DNA of 64,000 nucleotides. Source: Crotophaga sulcirostris (taxonomy: Eukaryota > Chordata > Aves > Cuculiformes > Crotophagidae). The translations under genes and the position numbers were made by a program. The notes below the pieces were generated by a model that saw nothing but the letters and a program-made list of their open reading frames with translations, was not told where the DNA came from and did no database searches. Location of the stretch: NCBI GenBank assembly GCA_013397455.1, contig VYZB01000344.1, positions 314,726 to 378,725 on the forward strand. The letters are read 5' to 3'. This document shows positions 60,852 to 64,000 of the stretch, piece after piece (position 1 is the first letter of the stretch; each line of letters begins with the position of its first letter).

Positions 60852-62470
60852 TTTGGTTGTCCTGCTTTTGGTTGGTGATGGGCCTTGTTTTATTTTAATT
60901 TTTTATTGTGACCATGTCTTGCTCCGGCAATGAGAAGTGGTCTCCAGCTGCTCCCATCTTGCCAATTCACACCCCTGTTACCTGAACATGGATCACAAGG
61001 ATCTCTGGAATAATTCATACAAATGTCCTCTATCTTAGCCAAGAGAAGCAATTTCAGCTGGAACAGAATATAATCCATTTCACCCTGGCATTGATTAAAG
61101 GGAAGGGTACCTGCTGTTACTCAGATTTTGGTTTTTTTTTTTTTGCACATACTCAGACACTACTGTGGTGTGTGGAAAGACAGAATTTAAAGATAGATAT
61201 AAAGGGTATAAATCAAAACCTCAGGTGTAGTCACATGCAGACTCCATGGAAACTGTGCTTGCAGTCATCACTTCCTAATGGGGCAAACCAAGAGTTTCAG
61301 ATAAGCAAATTCAGGCAACTTTAAGAATGAGATCAGCTTTTAATCTTTTGTTTCAGGTGTCACAGTACAACTGCATTTTAAACCCTGAGCCCTTGCTTTT
61401 GGCAGCAAGGGTTGTTGCTGAAGATGTGTCCTATATCTAAAGAAGTTGGTATGGGAGCATTTTCTTCATCTTTTCTGAGCTCTCCCCTGCCATGCTCTTA
61501 GGAAGAAAGCAGGAATTGGTTCCTTGCCACCTTATCTTTGGTGTAGTGAAATAAATGCTATGAAGTAGGTGTAGTAGGTGTACTTTTCTCATGTATTCCA
61601 TCTTTAACTTGTTTGCAATAATTGCCTGACTATAAGATCTGGGAGGCCCTGGTTAAGATAAACTCCTGCTGTGCTGGGTGCAGGTTTATGAAGATTGGGG
61701 GGAGGAATTGCGAGAACAACAAATTAAAACTAATCTCATCTCCTAAAATATTTGATTACACAAACTCAATTTATTATGCAGAGCTGCCCTTTTAAACACG
61801 TGCAGGCTGGTAAAGGCAAGCAGGGCTGCACAAAGAAAAGAACAAAACAACATCCCAAGATTTGTTCTACAAGACAACAGCCACCTTCTGTAATCTACTG
61901 TGGTAATAGCCCAGGAGATTGCCCTAACCTTGTTGTCAGTCAGTATGCTTAGCACACTCAGGGGAAAGGATTGTCTTCTAAATCAGGGTCCTGGCAGTGT
62001 GTTGTGTGGTGTTTTATAACGCAGGAATCTCTGAAGTTCCCTCTTTCTTATACCTCAGATAGAGAGTTGAGCTGCCAAAGTGTTTGGACTGGAGTTTAGT
62101 TACCTTTCCACAGTGAGAAATCGAGAGCCTGTAGTTCTGGAGTAGATGAGTGTCTCTTTTGCTTGTCTGTGAAATATCTTCATGAAGACATAAAGAAAAT
62201 AGACAATTTCTGCACACGGTGTTTATCTACTTCTTGTTCACCCAAACCCCCGATTTGTGTGACTGGGGATGAAAGGGTTATTTTGAAGTGATTCTGTTGT
62301 AAAACTACTCATTGCTGTATTCCTTGTTTTAATTCATCTTGGAGCTTTGCTGCTTTCATTAACCCAAAAGCCAAGATACACTGAAAATTGTGATCCATTT
62401 CCCTCCCAAACACTGCTTTACCCTGAGTGGAAATCAGGTTTCTCCAAAGATGTTTTAAAATGAGTAAAGT
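60852..62470. other. Unique non-coding DNA
   Basis: No gene or repeat was recognised. A T13 run lies at 61132-61144, a 9-bp tandem duplication at 61564-61582 (GTAGGTGTA type), and a short hairpin at 61390-61411 (CCCTTGCT and AGCAAGGG around 6 bases). Confidence 0.45.
61132..61144 (+). repeat. poly(T) tract, 13 bp
   Basis: A run of T between GATTTTGG and GCACATAC. Confidence 0.9.
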
Positions 62471-62756
62471 GATAGGACGAGAGGTAATGGTTTTAAGCTG
62501 AAAGAGAGGAGATGGAGATGAATTCCTGGGAAGAAATGTTTTCCTGTGAGGGTGAGGAGGCCCTGGTCCAGGTTGCCCAGAGCAGTGGTGGCTGCCCCAT
62601 CCCTGAGGGTGTTCAAGGTCAGGTTGGATGGGACTTTGAGCTCCCTGATCCAGTGGGAGGTGTCCCTGCCCATGGCAGGGGGGGGGAACTGGATGGGTTT
62701 TAAGGTCCCTTCCAACCTACACTGTTCTATGATTCTATTTTTCTATGATTCTATTT
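62471..62756 (+). mobile_element. Older CR1 LINE 3' end with duplicated tail
   Basis: A forward CR1 of about 286 bp: GATAGGACGAGAGGTAATGG, AGAAATGTTTTCCTGTGAGG, CAGGTTGCCCAGAGCAGTGG, CCCTGCCCATGGCAGG with a G9 run, TTAAGGTCCCTTCCAACC. The tail TTCTATGATTCTATTTT occurs twice in tandem. It is the most complete member of the older family here. The GGACGAGAGG segment keeps a CpG. Confidence 0.94.
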
Positions 62757-63314
62757 GTGCTTCCTTTTCTCTCCCTCCTGGTTCGAGCAGAGGTGAGAGG
62801 TTCTATTTGGTAAGAGATCTGGGAGCTGCCACGGAACAACGTGGAAATAAATTCCATGCTGGAATTCAGCAGCCCCTCCAATCAATGTACTTTCCAATTA
62901 ATTTCTCTGTGTAAGCAGGACTTCTGAAAACAGTGTGCTGCTGTTAGCTCTGGCTTTAATTTATTTTGAAAAATGCGTAATTATCAAGCTGTGAGCAAAT
63001 TGCCATTCCTTTCACCTGGCTCCTTTCAGAACTCATTCGCATTCAGAGGAGCCGTTGATTAATGAACAGAGCTATAGAGGACAAGGATGATCCAATGCAC
63101 CCACAGGCTCTGAGCTGCAACGGGGAGAAGAAATGCTACAGGAGAAGGCATTTTATGCCCTGTGTTACAAATCACCAGATGAGGCAATGTTGCCCCTCAT
63201 TGTGGTAAAAGACAAGAATCAGATTTTAGGAGATGAACTTGTTCCCACTCTTGGGCAGCAAATGGGGAAAAGTGAGGCTTGCTTCTTACACCATTCCCAT
63301 GCTGTGTTAAGCTT
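62757..63314. other. Unique non-coding DNA
   Basis: No gene or repeat was recognised. The 62955-63035 part is AT-rich with TGCGTAATTATCAAG and could be a conserved element. Confidence 0.4.
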
Positions 63315-63538
63315 TCACAGTATCACAGTATCACAAGGTTGGAAAGGACCCCTGAGATCGAGTCCAACCTATAACCCAACATCAACACCAATCCATAATC
63401 TAAACCATGGCACTGAGTGCCTTTTCCAGTTTCTTCTTAAACACCTCCAGGGTTGGTGACTCCGCCACCTCCCTGGGCAGCACATTCCCATGGCCAATCA
63501 CCCTTTCAGGGAAGAACTTTTTCCTAACATCAAACCTA
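63315..63538 (-). mobile_element. CR1 LINE 3' end, young subfamily (last copy)
   Basis: A reverse CR1 of about 224 bp with two tail units (TTCACAGTATCACAGTATCAC), a 3' UTR reading GAGATCGAGTCC as in the copy at 37816, a changed hexamer run (CATCAACACCAATCC) and the Met-type C-terminus. The coding part is degraded by TTTTCCAGTTTCTTC changes. It stops at TCCTAACATCAAACC. Confidence 0.94.
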
Positions 63539-64000
63539 CAAATGTGAAGGGGAAAAATAAATCATACCTGCATCGTTAGCCCCCCATGCCATATTTCCCT
63601 TGTTTTGGGTTTCTTCAGGTTGTTTATTTTCTTAGGGAGAGAGCAGATATTTTTTGGTGATGCTTTTTATTAACTTCTTTAGGCTAAACTGCAGAAGCTC
63701 TGACAATGTAAAGCTTTTAGTAAACCTTAGCCAAAACTCAGGGCTTTCCAGGACTGGGCAATCATCTCTTACTTGTTGGAAACTTTATGCCTTCCTGTTT
63801 CTGCAAGAGTTAAGAACTGTGTGTTAATATAATCAGGTTCTGACTTAACAGCCTTCTAGGCTGAGCAAGCTGTAAGCTGACACCACAAGAAGCAGGATAT
63901 CAGCTTCAAAAAGGGGAGGAATACTTTATTCTGTTGAGTTTGCAGTGAAGGAGAAAAAAAGAAAAGCCCAGCATCTGAGAACAGCAGTTTCTTAGAACCC
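63539..64000. other. Unique non-coding DNA to the window end
   Basis: 462 bp with no gene or repeat recognised. Confidence 0.5.

Overview
The window reads as non-coding vertebrate DNA, almost certainly from a bird. It is AT-leaning, no open frame exceeds about 220 codons, and no recognisable protein-coding gene, tRNA or rRNA was found. The interspersed repeats are almost all 5'-truncated CR1 LINEs. I count 17 copies of one young CR1 subfamily whose 3' end is a microsatellite of unit ATACTGTG, and 5 copies of older CR1 types ending in the usual ATTCTATG-like repeat. Much older relics are also present: three or four MIR-type SINE fragments and one CR1/L3-like LINE tail. CR1 dominance with no Alu/L1/B-type SINEs points to a sauropsid. 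The density of near-identical short CR1 copies suggests a bird lineage with a recent CR1 burst; Piciformes (woodpeckers and allies) are known for one, but that placement is inference.

Layout. 1-3.8 kb: unique DNA with A/T homopolymers and a CA/TG hairpin, bounded by CR1 ends. 3.8-9.6 kb: CR1 copies at 3.8, 6.5, 8.8 and 9.3 kb, the last two a tail-to-tail inverted pair, with an ancient LINE tail at 8.35 kb. 9.6-23.1 kb: two CR1 copies near 11-12.5 kb, a MIR near 16.8 kb, then CR1 copies at 18.3, 20.2 and 22.6 kb, the last being the longest (about 500 bp). 23.1-32.9 kb: the longest CR1-free stretch, with a G-quadruplex motif, a 31-bp tandem duplication and a MIR 3' end. 32.9-38.6 kb: a second tail-to-tail CR1 pair, a MIR, a candidate spliced exon, and a CR1 continuous in frame with a CpG-containing unique sequence. 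38.6-54 kb: mostly unique, with a MIR and two CR1 copies. 54-64 kb: a CR1-rich end with eight copies or fragments.

There is no operon or gene system to describe. If the window lies inside a gene it would be intronic; the 13:4 excess of minus-strand young CR1 copies would fit a plus-strand host transcript, but this is weak. The most notable structures are the two inverted CR1 pairs, which could form long double-stranded RNA if transcribed, the shared private variants of the first pair, and the 3'-end and C-terminal variants that split the young subfamily. I found no evidence for a new biological system.
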